From JAAYZQ01 sp034428935 (GTDB lineage: Bacteria; Chloroflexota; Anaerolineae; JAAYZQ01), in the NCBI GenBank assembly GCA_034428935.1, contig DAOUHB010000079.1, positions 19,447 to 83,446 of the forward strand: a DNA stretch of 64,000 nt, in the 5' to 3' direction. The position numbers were made by a program, and so were the translations under genes. The notes under the pieces are model-generated. The model worked only from the letters and a program-made list of their open reading frames with translations. It had not been told where the DNA came from and did no database searches. Below are positions 8,028 to 16,539 of the stretch, piece by piece. Numbering within the stretch: position 1 is the first letter of the stretch; every line of letters starts with the position of its first letter.

Positions 8028-9347
8028 ATGGCGCGGCGCTACCTGATCGTCGGCCTGGGAGCGGCCGGCCTGGCCGCGGCCGAGACCATCCGCGGCCTCG
8101 ATGCGGCGGGCGAGATCCTCCTGGTCAGCGACGATCCCCACGGGTACTATTCCCGCCCCGGCCTGGCTTACTATCTCACGGGCGAGTTGGCCGAGTCGTG
8201 GCTGGCGCCCTTCTCGGAGGCCGACTTTCGCCAGCTCGATCTGCGCCGGCTGCACGCCCGGGCAGTGGCCCTCCATCCCCAGGCCGGGGAGGTCGAGCTG
8301 GATGACGGGCGCCGCCTGCCCTACGACCGCCTCCTGCTGGCTACCGGCTCCCGGGCCGTGGCCCCACCCATGCCCGGTGCCGGCCTCCAGGGCGTCGTCA
8401 AGCTGGACGACATGGCCGACGCCCGCGAGATCCTGCGGCGCTGCCGCCGGGCGCGGGCTGCGGTGGTGGTCGGCGGAGGGATCACAGCCCTGGAGCTGGC
8501 CGAAGGCCTCAACGCCCGCAAGGTCCGCACCCACTATCTGCTGCGCCAGGACCGCTACTGGCCGGCGGTCCTGGACGAGACCGAGTCGCGCATCGTCGAG
8601 GAGCGCCTGCAAAAGGAGGGCATCCACATCCATCACGGCACCGAGGTCTCGGAGATCGTGGGCCAGGGGGGCCGGGTGCGGGGGGTCGTCACGGCAGGCG
8701 GGCAGCGCATCGACTGCGACGTGGTGGCTGTAGCCGTGGGGGTGCGCCCGCGGATGGAGCTGGCGGCCTCTGCGGGGCTGCGGGCTGACCGCGGTATCCT
8801 CGTGGACGAGTACCTGCAATCCAGCGTGCCCGGCGTCCTGGCCGCCGGCGACGTGGCCCAGGTCTTTGACCTCACCTCGGGCAGGGCAGTCCTCGACACG
8901 CTGTGGGGCATCGCCGTGGGCCAGGGCCGCGCGGCGGGCAGGAACATGGCCGGGCAGCGGGTGCCCTATCGCAAGCCGGTGCCCTTTAACGTCACCCGGC
9001 TGGCGGGCCTGACGACGACCATCATCGGCACCGTGGGCCGCGGCCGCGACGGCGACCTGCCCGGCATCGCCCGGGGCGACAGCGAAACCTGGCGCCACCA
9101 TCCCGGCGTCCCGGCGGTCCAGGCCGCCTTTGAGGTGAACCGCGTGCGGGTGCTAGTGGGCGAGAGCACTCTCCGGGGCGCCATCGTCATGGGCGACCAG
9201 GCGCTCTCGCGGCCGCTTCAGGAGCTCGTCACCCGCCAGGCCGACATCTCGCCCATCCGCGACGAGCTACTCCGGCCCGAGGTGCGGCTCGGCGAAGTCA
9301 TTGTCCGCTTCTGGAGCGAGGGGAGCTGGCGAAATGCAGCACCGTAG
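8028..9347 (+). CDS. FAD-dependent NAD(P)H pyridine-nucleotide oxidoreductase
   Basis: This 439-residue flavoprotein begins at the ATG at 8028, directly after the ferredoxin stop. The N-terminal Rossmann motif is IVGLGAAGLAAAETI and the active-site region DDPHGYYSRPGLAYYLTGE is typical of the NADH:rubredoxin/nitrite-reductase flavoprotein group. A second Rossmann motif, VVVGGGITALELAEGL, binds NAD(P)H, and VLAAGDVAQ is the C-terminal FAD motif. No redox-active CxxxxC pair is visible, so it is not a disulfide reductase. It should pass electrons between NAD(P)H and the adjacent ferredoxin. Its 3' end overlaps the cytochrome b-like gene by 14 bases. Confidence 0.88.
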   Translation: MARRYLIVGLGAAGLAAAETIRGLDAAGEILLVSDDPHGYYSRPGLAYYLTGELAESWLAPFSEADFRQLDLRRLHARAVALHPQAGEVELDDGRRLPYDRLLLATGSRAVAPPMPGAGLQGVVKLDDMADAREILRRCRRARAAVVVGGGITALELAEGLNARKVRTHYLLRQDRYWPAVLDETESRIVEERLQKEGIHIHHGTEVSEIVGQGGRVRGVVTAGGQRIDCDVVAVAVGVRPRMELAASAGLRADRGILVDEYLQSSVPGVLAAGDVAQVFDLTSGRAVLDTLWGIAVGQGRAAGRNMAGQRVPYRKPVPFNVTRLAGLTTTIIGTVGRGRDGDLPGIARGDSETWRHHPGVPAVQAAFEVNRVRVLVGESTLRGAIVMGDQALSRPLQELVTRQADISPIRDELLRPEVRLGEVIVRFWSEGSWRNAAP

Positions 9348-10149
9348 CCCCGAGCTGCTCTACGCCGTGGCCGCCATGGCCCTCATCGGCCTGGGCTATG
9401 CAGCGGCGGTCACCGGGCTGGATCTGGACCCCGCGGCCAGCGGCCTCCTGGGCCATGGCCTGGGCATTGCCGGATTCGTGTTGATGCTCATGACCGAGAC
9501 GCTCTACTCGCTGCGCAAGCGGTCGCGCCAGGCGCGGTGGGGGCGTACCTCCTCCTGGCTGCGCTTTCACATCTTTACCGGGCTGGTGGGGCCGTTCATG
9601 GTGCTGTTTCACACTGCCTGGCGCTACAACGGCCTGGCCGGCGTGGTCATGCTCCTGACCCTCGTGGTGGTAGGCAGCGGCTTTGTGGGACGCTACATCT
9701 ATACCTCCGTGCCGCGTACGGCCGACGGAGCCGAGTTGGAGATCGCCGAGTTGGAGGCCCAGATCGCCGCCGCCGAGGCCGAGCTGCAGCGCCACCTGGC
9801 CGCTAGCCCGGAGGCGGCCGCGGCCGTGGAGCGCCTGGCCTCACCGCCCCGGCCGGCGGGTTCTGGCCTGCTCCTGATGCTGGGACACACCTTCATGGAC
9901 TGGGGCTATCGCCTGGAGGCGTGGCGCGAACGGCGCCGCTGGAGCGCCGCGACCCGCGGCCAAACCCACGAGCTGGCAAGGCTGCTCGGTCGGCGCCGGG
10001 CGCTGCAGCGCCAGATCTCGTCGCTGGTCGCTGCCCGGCGCGCCCTGGCCACCTGGCACGCGGTGCACATTCCCCTGGGCGTGGCGCTCTTTACCGCGGC
10101 ACTGGTCCACATCACCGGGGCCCTGTACTATGCGACCCTGATGCGGTGA
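9334..10149 (+). CDS. Di-heme cytochrome b-like membrane protein with cytoplasmic coiled coil
   Basis: The protein has 271 residues and about five TM helices. Two helices contain His-x13-His pairs (FHIFTG...LFH and VHIPLG...LVH), the layout of two-heme b cytochromes in four-helix bundles. Between helices 4 and 5 lies a soluble loop of about 100 residues containing a predicted coiled coil rich in Glu and Ala (LEIAELEAQIAAAEAELQ). This loop could dock the ferredoxin and flavoprotein. The ATG at 9334 lies inside the previous gene with GGGGAGC upstream. Its order in the operon, between a flavoprotein and a multiheme cytochrome, suggests it carries electrons across the membrane. No named family is assigned. 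Confidence 0.75.
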   Translation: MQHRSPELLYAVAAMALIGLGYAAAVTGLDLDPAASGLLGHGLGIAGFVLMLMTETLYSLRKRSRQARWGRTSSWLRFHIFTGLVGPFMVLFHTAWRYNGLAGVVMLLTLVVVGSGFVGRYIYTSVPRTADGAELEIAELEAQIAAAEAELQRHLAASPEAAAAVERLASPPRPAGSGLLLMLGHTFMDWGYRLEAWRERRRWSAATRGQTHELARLLGRRRALQRQISSLVAARRALATWHAVHIPLGVALFTAALVHITGALYYATLMR

Positions 10150-10185
10150 GGCCGGCGAGGAGATTCCCATGGGCACGAGGGTGCG

Positions 10186-11433
10186 GTGAAAAGAAGGTTG
10201 GGCTGCCTGACGTCCGGCGGCATCGTCACGGCTCTCCTCACCCTGGCCGTCGTCGGCGCCCTCCTGGTGCTGCAGGGCGGCCGCCTCTTTAGCCCGGGGG
10301 CGCTCAATGCCCGGGCAAGCGGGCGGGTGCTGGGCGGCGTGAGCTCCCACGCCGAGACGGGCGGCGGATGTGCCGCCTGCCACGCCGCGCCCTGGAGCGG
10401 AGAGACCATGGCCGACCGCTGCCTGGTCTGCCATCCAGAGGTGGCCGCCGAGATGCGCGACATGGCGACGCTCCACGGCATGATGACCGGCGAGGGGAGC
10501 GCCGCCTGCCGGGACTGCCATCCCGAGCACCGGGGCAGCGAGGGAGAGCTGACCAAGGTGGACGTCGCTGCCTTTCCCCACGAGGCGACCGGCTACTCGC
10601 TGGAGGGCCACCAGGAGGCTGCCAACGGCGGCGCGTTCACCTGCGACGATTGCCACGGCGACGACCTGCTCCGCTTCGAGCCTGCGGTCTGCAGCGACTG
10701 CCACCGGGACCTGGATTCGGTTTATGTCGAGCAGCATATGGACGATTTCGGCTCCGAATGCCTGGCTTGCCACGACGGACTGGACACCTACGGGGACGAT
10801 TTTGACCACGATGCCCTGGCCTTTGCCCTGGAAGGCGGGCACCGGGCCGTGCCTTGCCGCGGCTGCCACGAGGGCGCTGGCTCGCCGGCCGATCTCCAGG
10901 CCGCCCCCTCCACCTGCTACGCCTGCCACGCCGGCGACGACGCCCACGAGGGCCAGTTCGGCGACGATTGCGCCGCCTGCCACACTGCCGAGGACTGGCG
11001 GGAGGCGACGTTCGACCACACACTGACGGACTTTGCCCTGACCGGCGCCCACGTGGAAGTAGACTGCGCCGGCTGCCACCAGGATGGCTTCCAGGGAACG
11101 CCCACCGACTGCTTCGCCTGCCACCCCGATCCAGAGTTCCACGCCGGGCTGTTCGGCACCGACTGTGCCGCCTGCCACGACACGGCCGCCTGGACCCCGG
11201 CCCGCTACGACGAGCCCCACGCCTTCCCCTTCGACCACGGAGAAGAGGGGATCAGCCCGTGCCGGCGCTGCCACCCCGGGAGCCTGCAGGTTTATACGTG
11301 CTACGAATGCCACGAGCACGATGCCGCTGAGGTCGAGGCCGAGCACCTGGAGGAAGGCATCCGCGATTTTCAGGACTGCGTCGAATGCCACCCCACCGGG
11401 GAAGAGGACGAGGGCGAGGACGAGGACGACTAG
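10186..11433 (+). CDS. Fifteen-heme c-type cytochrome, membrane-anchored
   Basis: This 415-residue protein starts at GTG (10186). The nearby ATG at 10170 runs into a stop in its frame. One N-terminal helix (about residues 12-29) acts as an uncleaved anchor or signal. I count fifteen CxxCH heme-attachment motifs spread over the rest, with many extra His available as distal ligands. A recurring module has the form F(D)H-x5-F-x-L-x-G-x-H-x4-C-x2-CH (for example at FALEGGHRAVPCRGCH and FALTGAHVEVDCAGCH). The tail is a run of acidic residues (EEDEGEDEDD). It ends the redox operon and should hold a heme wire on the outer face of the membrane. The terminal acceptor is unknown. Confidence 0.92.
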   Translation: MKRRLGCLTSGGIVTALLTLAVVGALLVLQGGRLFSPGALNARASGRVLGGVSSHAETGGGCAACHAAPWSGETMADRCLVCHPEVAAEMRDMATLHGMMTGEGSAACRDCHPEHRGSEGELTKVDVAAFPHEATGYSLEGHQEAANGGAFTCDDCHGDDLLRFEPAVCSDCHRDLDSVYVEQHMDDFGSECLACHDGLDTYGDDFDHDALAFALEGGHRAVPCRGCHEGAGSPADLQAAPSTCYACHAGDDAHEGQFGDDCAACHTAEDWREATFDHTLTDFALTGAHVEVDCAGCHQDGFQGTPTDCFACHPDPEFHAGLFGTDCAACHDTAAWTPARYDEPHAFPFDHGEEGISPCRRCHPGSLQVYTCYECHEHDAAEVEAEHLEEGIRDFQDCVECHPTGEEDEGEDEDD

Positions 11434-11440
11434 GCAGCCG

Positions 11441-12571
11441 TTAGCCGCTCGCCAGCGAGAGGGACAACACCCGGGTGGCGTCCCGGCACGGCTGACCCAC
11501 CGTCACGTGCAGCCGCCCCTCGGATAGCTCCATGAGGAGCGAGGCCCGCGTCTCGGTCTGTTCCTCGGGCGGGAGAGTCGGGTCGGGGTGGCGGCAGATG
11601 GCGGCATGGCCGTAGGCGTGGTCCGTCAGGATGGCCCGGAAGGTCTCGGCCGAGATCTGGCCCGCCCGGGCCGCCATCAGGCGCCGCGCGCGGGCTGCGC
11701 GGGGCAGGGTGCTGGACGACGCGGCCAGCCCGGTATCGCCGCCCCGGAGCAAGGGGCTCTCGAAGTGGTTGGCGTGAACGAGCCAGCCGGCATCGCCGTA
11801 GAGGTGGTCGGCGGCCGACGCCGTCAGCTCCAGGTCCAGGATCTCGCCCTCGGCGTGGGCCAGGAGGACGTTGGCCGCCCCGGCCCGGGGATGCCCGATT
11901 GCCTGCATGGCGGCGACGCCCGGCGTTTCGCTCTCCAGCATGAGCCGCAGCAAGACGTGGATGGGCAGCCCCTGCCCGCGGTGGGCGTGCTCCAGGAAGT
12001 TGAGGCAGACCCCCAGCCCGGCGCTGTTCAGCCCGACCTTGGCCACCTGTCCCGCTTCCACCAGCGTCAGGATCTCGGGGCCGGCCGGCCGCCGGATGTG
12101 GAGGAGCACCGGCTCGGCCTCGGCGGTCGTGAACCAGTCCCAGTTCTGGCCCAGGAGCACCTCCCCCGCGGCGGTGGCGGGCGCGGTGGCCGCCAGGGCC
12201 GTGCATTCGCCGCCCTGCGGCGGCGCGACCATCAGCTCGGACCGGACGTTGATCAGGAGCACGTCGGCCAGGTCGCAGCCGGCCCCGGCGGCAATCCCGC
12301 GCATCTCTTGCAGGAGGGCGGGTGCATGGGCTTCCAGGAGGGGCTCAAAGGCCAGGGCCGCTGCCGTGGCCGCTTCTCCTTCGAGCCCGCCGTGGTAGGC
12401 GATGAGCCGCCGGTAAGCCGCCGCGTTCTGGCCGATGGCCCCCGCCGCGCGGGCGCCGTACTGGCGCCCGCGCGAGAAGGGCTCGCCCTCGATCTCTATC
12501 AGCTCGATCATCTCGATCAGCTCGGTCGCCTCGGTCGGCTCGATGGGCTCCACGAGTGGCGACGCACTCAT
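11441..12571 (-). CDS. Peptidase C45 / acyl-CoA:6-APA acyltransferase-like Ntn hydrolase
   Basis: This 376-residue protein matches the C45 family of N-terminal-nucleophile hydrolases related to fungal isopenicillin N acyltransferase. The predicted self-cleavage nucleophile is Cys123 in GGECTALAA, preceded by INVRSEL and followed by GQNWDWF, which fit the family. Members cleave or form linear amide bonds; the substrate cannot be told. The first 30 residues are a repetitive Glu/Ile/Leu segment encoded by short DNA repeats, so the true start may be a later Met (residue 21). The ATG overlaps the aminotransferase stop by 4 bases (ATGA), making it the third gene of the Lrp operon. It converges on the cytochrome gene with a 7-base gap. 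Confidence 0.85.
   Translation of the reverse strand: MSASPLVEPIEPTEATELIEMIELIEIEGEPFSRGRQYGARAAGAIGQNAAAYRRLIAYHGGLEGEAATAAALAFEPLLEAHAPALLQEMRGIAAGAGCDLADVLLINVRSELMVAPPQGGECTALAATAPATAAGEVLLGQNWDWFTTAEAEPVLLHIRRPAGPEILTLVEAGQVAKVGLNSAGLGVCLNFLEHAHRGQGLPIHVLLRLMLESETPGVAAMQAIGHPRAGAANVLLAHAEGEILDLELTASAADHLYGDAGWLVHANHFESPLLRGGDTGLAASSSTLPRAARARRLMAARAGQISAETFRAILTDHAYGHAAICRHPDPTLPPEEQTETRASLLMELSEGRLHVTVGQPCRDATRVLSLSLASG
12488..12550 (-). repeat. Imperfect 9-bp tandem repeat in the N-terminal codons of the C45 gene
   Basis: Units related to GAGCTGATC encode alternating E-P/T/L-I/T residues (EPIEPTEATELIEMIELIE). Slippage in this tract would lengthen or shorten the N-terminus in steps of three residues without breaking the frame. 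Confidence 0.6.
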
Positions 12572-13920
12572 TCGGCAGCGTCCTCGGGCGGCTCGGCCTC
12601 CAGCAGGCCCGTGTCCTTGACGGCCTCCAACGCCTCTCCAAAGATGGCGATGGTCTCTTCGATGACCGCGTCGTCGTGGGAGGCGCTGAGGAACCAGGGC
12701 TCGCGGGCATCGGGGTCAGGCATGACGCCCCGGGCCAGGAGCTCGGCGCTCAGTGCCTCGTACAGCGCGCCGTTGTGGCGCCGCATGTCGCGGAACTCCC
12801 AGGGCTCCTCGGCCATGAAGGTGATGCCGAACATGGCCCCGGGCCCCTTGATAAAGTGGGGCACGCCGGCCTCGGCCAGCAGGTTGTGGATGCCCTCCTG
12901 CAGCTTGCAGCCCCGGGCGTCGATCTGGCCCAACACCTGGCCGTCCTCCAGGATCTCCAGGGTGGCGTCGGCGGCGGCGACCCCCACCACGTTGCCGCAG
13001 TAGGTCCCGCCGTGGGACACGCCCTTGCCGACGACGTCCATCACCTCTCGCCGCCCGCCAAATGCCGCCAAGGGGAAGCCGTTGGCCATGGACTTGGCAT
13101 AGGTGGTCAGGTCGGCCTGCAAGCCATAGACCTGCTGGGCGCCGCCCGGGGCGATGCGAAAGCCGGTCTTGACCTCGTCAAAGATGAGGACGATGCCGTA
13201 CTCGTCGCACTTCTCGCGGAGGAACTGCAGCCAGCCCGGCCGCGGCCCGATGCTGGCCGAATTGCCCAGGATGGGCTCGACGATGATGGCCGCGATCTGG
13301 TGGCCCTCCCGCTTGAGGACCATCTCCAGCAGCTCAAAGTCGTTGTAGGGCTGGGTGAGGACGAGGCCACGGATGGCCGTCGGAACGCCCGAGGTCTGCT
13401 GGTAACGGATGGGGTCGCGCCTGTTGCCCAGGGTAGCGGGGTTGGCCGAGGCCGTGGACCAGAGGAGATAGTCGTGCATGCCGTGATACTGGCCCTCGAA
13501 TTTCAGCACCTTTTCCCGGCCGGTGTAGGCGCGGGCCACGCGGATGGCGTGCATCGTCGCCTCGGTGCCCGAGTTGGCATAGCGCACCTGGTCGACTCCG
13601 GGACACATGCTTACGATGCGCTCCGCCACCCGAACCTCCAGCTCGGTGAGGGCGGCCACAACCGTGCCGCGGCGCATGGCGTCGTTGACCCGGTCGGCGA
13701 CGGCGGGATGCCCATGGCCCAGGATCACGGGCCCGAAGCCCAGCCGGTAGTCGATGCAGCGGTTGCCGTCGGCGTCCCAGATGTAGCAGCCCTCCGCCCG
13801 GGCCACCACCGGCGAATCCTCCGGTCCCCAGTACCGGAAGTTGGACGAGACACCCAGGGGCATCACCCTGGCGGCCCGGTCGCGGAGGGCCTGGGTCTTC
13901 TGGAAACTCTTTTCTGCCAT
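12568..13920 (-). CDS. Class III PLP aminotransferase (glutamate-1-semialdehyde aminomutase-like)
   Basis: This 450-residue enzyme starts at 13920, with AGAGGAGAG upstream. It has the class III features: the PLP-phosphate contact NSGTEATMHAIRVARA, the aromatic FEGQYHGMHDY, the Asp that holds the PLP pyridine N (IFDEVKTGFR) and the Schiff-base Lys (TTYAKSMANGFP). The family covers GSA aminomutases, beta-amino-acid and other omega-aminotransferases. No hemA/hemB genes are near, so a catabolic role on an amino or beta-amino acid is more likely. It lies 62 bases downstream of an Lrp regulator and overlaps the C45 gene, which suggests an amino-acid-responsive operon. Confidence 0.9.
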   Translation of the reverse strand: MAEKSFQKTQALRDRAARVMPLGVSSNFRYWGPEDSPVVARAEGCYIWDADGNRCIDYRLGFGPVILGHGHPAVADRVNDAMRRGTVVAALTELEVRVAERIVSMCPGVDQVRYANSGTEATMHAIRVARAYTGREKVLKFEGQYHGMHDYLLWSTASANPATLGNRRDPIRYQQTSGVPTAIRGLVLTQPYNDFELLEMVLKREGHQIAAIIVEPILGNSASIGPRPGWLQFLREKCDEYGIVLIFDEVKTGFRIAPGGAQQVYGLQADLTTYAKSMANGFPLAAFGGRREVMDVVGKGVSHGGTYCGNVVGVAAADATLEILEDGQVLGQIDARGCKLQEGIHNLLAEAGVPHFIKGPGAMFGITFMAEEPWEFRDMRRHNGALYEALSAELLARGVMPDPDAREPWFLSASHDDAVIEETIAIFGEALEAVKDTGLLEAEPPEDAAE

Positions 13921-13982
13921 GGCTCGATCTCTCCTCTCTTCAGAAACAGGCTCGGCGGATCTCGATCTACAAACCCACGACC

Positions 13983-14459
13983 CTAGAGATACGTCTCCTT
14001 GACAATCTCCAGGTAAACAAAGGTCTCTGTGGCACGCACCCCTTCCAGGGCACGAAGGTTCTCGCTCAGGAAGCGCAGCAGGTGGGCATTGTCGCGGCAG
14101 ACGACCTCGACCAGGATGTCGAAGGAGCCGGCGCAAAGGACGAGGTAGATGACCTCCTTGAACGCCGCTATCTCCCGAGCAATCTCGCGCAGGCGGCTGC
14201 CGTCGACGCGCACGCCGATGAGGGCCACGCTGTCGTAACCCACCAGGGTGGGATTGGTGACGGCCACTACCTGCACCACCCGGTTCTCGACAAGGTCAAA
14301 GTAGCGCTGCCGGATCATGCCCGGCGACACGTCCAGGCGGCGGGCGATCTCGGCAAAGGACATGCGCCCGTCCTCTTTCAGCGCCTGGACGATGCGCTCG
14401 TCGATCTCGTCCAGGTGGTAGGTGGCCGCGCTCTCTTGCTCCTTTTTTACGTCTCGCAA
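13983..14459 (-). CDS. Lrp/AsnC-family transcriptional regulator
   Basis: This is a 158-residue regulator with an N-terminal HTH (MSFAEIARRLDVSPGMIRQR) and a C-terminal RAM effector domain (GSFDILVEVVCRDNAHLLRFL). The start is a TTG at 14459 with GGAGGAGG four bases upstream. A longer frame from an ATG at 14510 can be excluded, because it begins inside the promoter, between the -35 and -10. Lrp proteins bind amino acids through the RAM domain and often regulate their own operon. A perfect 12-bp inverted repeat overlaps this promoter, so autoregulation is likely. The downstream genes are an aminotransferase and a C45 hydrolase. Confidence 0.92.
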   Translation of the reverse strand: MRDVKKEQESAATYHLDEIDERIVQALKEDGRMSFAEIARRLDVSPGMIRQRYFDLVENRVVQVVAVTNPTLVGYDSVALIGVRVDGSRLREIAREIAAFKEVIYLVLCAGSFDILVEVVCRDNAHLLRFLSENLRALEGVRATETFVYLEIVKETYL

Positions 14460-14481
14460 GGGTCCTCCTCCATGCGCCGCC

Positions 14482-14510
14482 AGTATAGCACGAATCGTCA
14501 CAGAAGTCAA
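14482..14510 (-). promoter_or_regulatory. Promoter of the Lrp-aminotransferase-C45 operon
   Basis: Minus-strand TTGACT (14505-14510), a 17-base spacer and TATACT (14482-14487). Transcription should start about 15-20 bases before the TTG start codon. Confidence 0.8.
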
Positions 14511-14528
14511 GATTCCGTGACGATTCGT
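14490..14528. promoter_or_regulatory. Perfect 12-bp inverted repeat over the lrp promoter (probable operator)
   Basis: ACGAATCGTCAC (14490-14501) and its exact complement GTGACGATTCGT (14517-14528) flank 15 bases that contain the -35. The half-sites are 27 bp apart centre to centre, so they do not fall on exactly the same helix face. A bound dimer or octamer would cover the promoter. Confidence 0.7.
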
Positions 14529-14587
14529 TACGAAAGAGCGTCGCCCAGTGCTGATTCTTTACACCGGACGACGCGCTCCAGGTGGAT

Positions 14588-16432
14588 CTAGGGAAGGACG
14601 TTCAAGGCAGCGAGCCGCTCGGCGCCGGGCGTGCCGTCGGCGTCCCAGCCGCGGACGCGATAGTACTCTTCCAGCATGGCGGGCAGGTCGGGCAGGACGC
14701 CCGCCGCCCCGCCCGACGGCCGCGGCTCGGCCAGGAGGCGCCGGGGCAGCGTGTCGTCGGCGACGGTGACCCCCAGGCGCAGGTCGATGAGCCGCTTGAG
14801 ATTGAACAGGCGCTCGCCGGTCTCGACGACGTCGGCGGCCGTCCAGTCCCAACCCAGGGCGGCGTTGACAAGCTCGGCGATGTTCCCGGGCGTGATGGTG
14901 GCCTTGATGATAAACTTGCACAAGCCCAGGGGATTGTACACGCCGACATAGTTCTGAAAATCGACGGCCACCTTCCCCTGCCCCGTGCTGTCGTGAGGGT
15001 CATAGGTCTCGGGCTCGTACCAGCCCGGCCAGCGCACGCCGTAGCCCGCCCAATAGCTCAGGCCCTCCAAATGGCAGGCGCCGCGCACGGCCGTGGCATA
15101 GCTGGGCGCCATGCTGACAAAGGCCCGCGGGTCGTGGTAGGGCATCTCCATGCCCTTGACGTGGACGGCAAAGGCCTCGGCCTCGGGACCGAGGCGCGCG
15201 GCCGCGGCCCGCACGCCATCGGCCAGGATCTCGCCGACCCCCTCGCGCCGCGCGATCTGGCCCACGGCCTCGATCATGGCCGGGGCGTTGCCCCAGGTAA
15301 GGTCCAGGCCGCCCGCCTCCTCCCGCGAGAGGAGCCCCTTCTCGTAGGCCTCCATGGCAAAGGCCAGGGCGGCGGAGGTGCTGATCGTATCCAGCCCGTA
15401 GCGGTTGCAGAGATCGTTCATGCGGGCGATGGCGTTCAGGTCATCGCACTGGCAGTTGCCCCCGAATCCGGCCAGGGTCTCGTACTCGGGGCCGTGGCCG
15501 TACACGCCAGCGTAAGGCCCGTCGTCGATCTTGACCGTCTTGCCGCAGCCGATGGGGCAGGCAAAGCAGTGGGTGTGCCGGGCAAAGATCGTCTCGGCGA
15601 TGCGCTGACCCGAGATGCGGGCCGTCTCTTCCTTCCAGCTTCCCTCGCTCCAGTTCTTGAGGGGCAAGTCACCCGTCAGCTCGGTGCCGATGATGCCGCC
15701 CGGCGTGCCAAGCTGCGACATGCCCACCGAGTTGTCCTTGATGAAGGCATTGATCTGCTTGACGAACGCCTGAAAGGCCTTTGGATCGGGGTACTGGGGG
15801 CGGTCGCTGCCCCGCACGACGATGGCTTTCAGGTTCTTGGAGCCCAAGAGGGCACCCATGCCGCCCCGCGCCCCGCTGCGGGCGTGCTCCTGCCCGCCCT
15901 GCATCACCCCCGCCAGGCGCACCAGGTTCTCGCCGGCCGGGCCGATGCAGGCCACCTGGGCCTTGGGGTCCGTCTCGCCGCGCAGCCGCTCGAACACGTC
16001 GAAATGCTCCAGCCCCCACAGGTGCCCCGCCGGCCGGATCTCGGCCTGGCCATCGTGGATCCAGAGGTAAACCGGCTCGGCAGCCCGCCCGGTGACGATC
16101 AGGCCGTCCAGCCCGGCAAAGCGCAACTCGGCCCCCCAGTGGCCGCCCATGTTGGCCTCGTTCCAGATGCCCGTCAGCGGCGAGCGGCCGCACCAGGAGC
16201 TGCGGCAGCCGGTGGGCGAAAAGGTGCCCGTCAACAGCCCGTTCATGGCCAGCAGCGGGCTATCAGGATGGAGGGGATCCAGGCCGGGGTCCATCTCCTG
16301 GTAATAGATCCTGGCCGCCAGGCCGCTGCCCAAGAGGTAGCGGCGGACGTCGGCCTCGGAGATGGATTCAAAGCGCAAGGTGCCAGCGCCGAGGTCCACC
16401 CTCAGCAGCTTGCCGGCATAAACAAAGGCCAT
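14588..16432 (-). CDS. aor: Aldehyde:ferredoxin oxidoreductase (tungstopterin)
   Basis: This 614-residue enzyme has the AOR fold. The [4Fe-4S] ligands Cys289, Cys292, Cys296 (CFACPIGC) and a distal Cys505 (LGLCKF) sit almost exactly where they do in the Pyrococcus enzyme. The pterin-binding stretch GPAGENLVRLAGVMQ and ARGGMGALLGSKNLKAI are also present. AORs oxidise aldehydes to acids and reduce ferredoxin, using W (or Mo) bis-pterin. The substrate cannot be read from sequence; aldehydes from amino-acid breakdown fit the neighbours. It has its own promoter at 16483-16511 and follows a dedicated Fe-S protein gene by 107 bases. It is cytoplasmic, with no signal peptide. Confidence 0.93.
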   Translation of the reverse strand: MAFVYAGKLLRVDLGAGTLRFESISEADVRRYLLGSGLAARIYYQEMDPGLDPLHPDSPLLAMNGLLTGTFSPTGCRSSWCGRSPLTGIWNEANMGGHWGAELRFAGLDGLIVTGRAAEPVYLWIHDGQAEIRPAGHLWGLEHFDVFERLRGETDPKAQVACIGPAGENLVRLAGVMQGGQEHARSGARGGMGALLGSKNLKAIVVRGSDRPQYPDPKAFQAFVKQINAFIKDNSVGMSQLGTPGGIIGTELTGDLPLKNWSEGSWKEETARISGQRIAETIFARHTHCFACPIGCGKTVKIDDGPYAGVYGHGPEYETLAGFGGNCQCDDLNAIARMNDLCNRYGLDTISTSAALAFAMEAYEKGLLSREEAGGLDLTWGNAPAMIEAVGQIARREGVGEILADGVRAAAARLGPEAEAFAVHVKGMEMPYHDPRAFVSMAPSYATAVRGACHLEGLSYWAGYGVRWPGWYEPETYDPHDSTGQGKVAVDFQNYVGVYNPLGLCKFIIKATITPGNIAELVNAALGWDWTAADVVETGERLFNLKRLIDLRLGVTVADDTLPRRLLAEPRPSGGAAGVLPDLPAMLEEYYRVRGWDADGTPGAERLAALNVLP

Positions 16433-16482
16433 AGTTCATCCTCCTCGAATGGTGATGGGCTCAAACGCCGCGGCCCGGGACC

Positions 16483-16511
16483 ATTATACCTGAAATCCCG
16501 GGGAGCGGCAA
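16483..16511 (-). promoter_or_regulatory. Internal promoter of the AOR gene
   Basis: Minus-strand TTGCCG (16506-16511), a 17-base spacer and TATAAT (16483-16488), 50 bases before the AOR ATG. Confidence 0.6.
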
Positions 16512-16539
16512 AGGGCGCGCCAGTTTGGGCCGGGCTCCG

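Noticed and set aside
14460..14510. Extension of the Lrp gene to the ATG at 14510
   Set aside because: This ATG lies between the -35 and -10 of the operon promoter, so it would not be in the transcript; the TTG at 14459 has a GGAGGAGG site.
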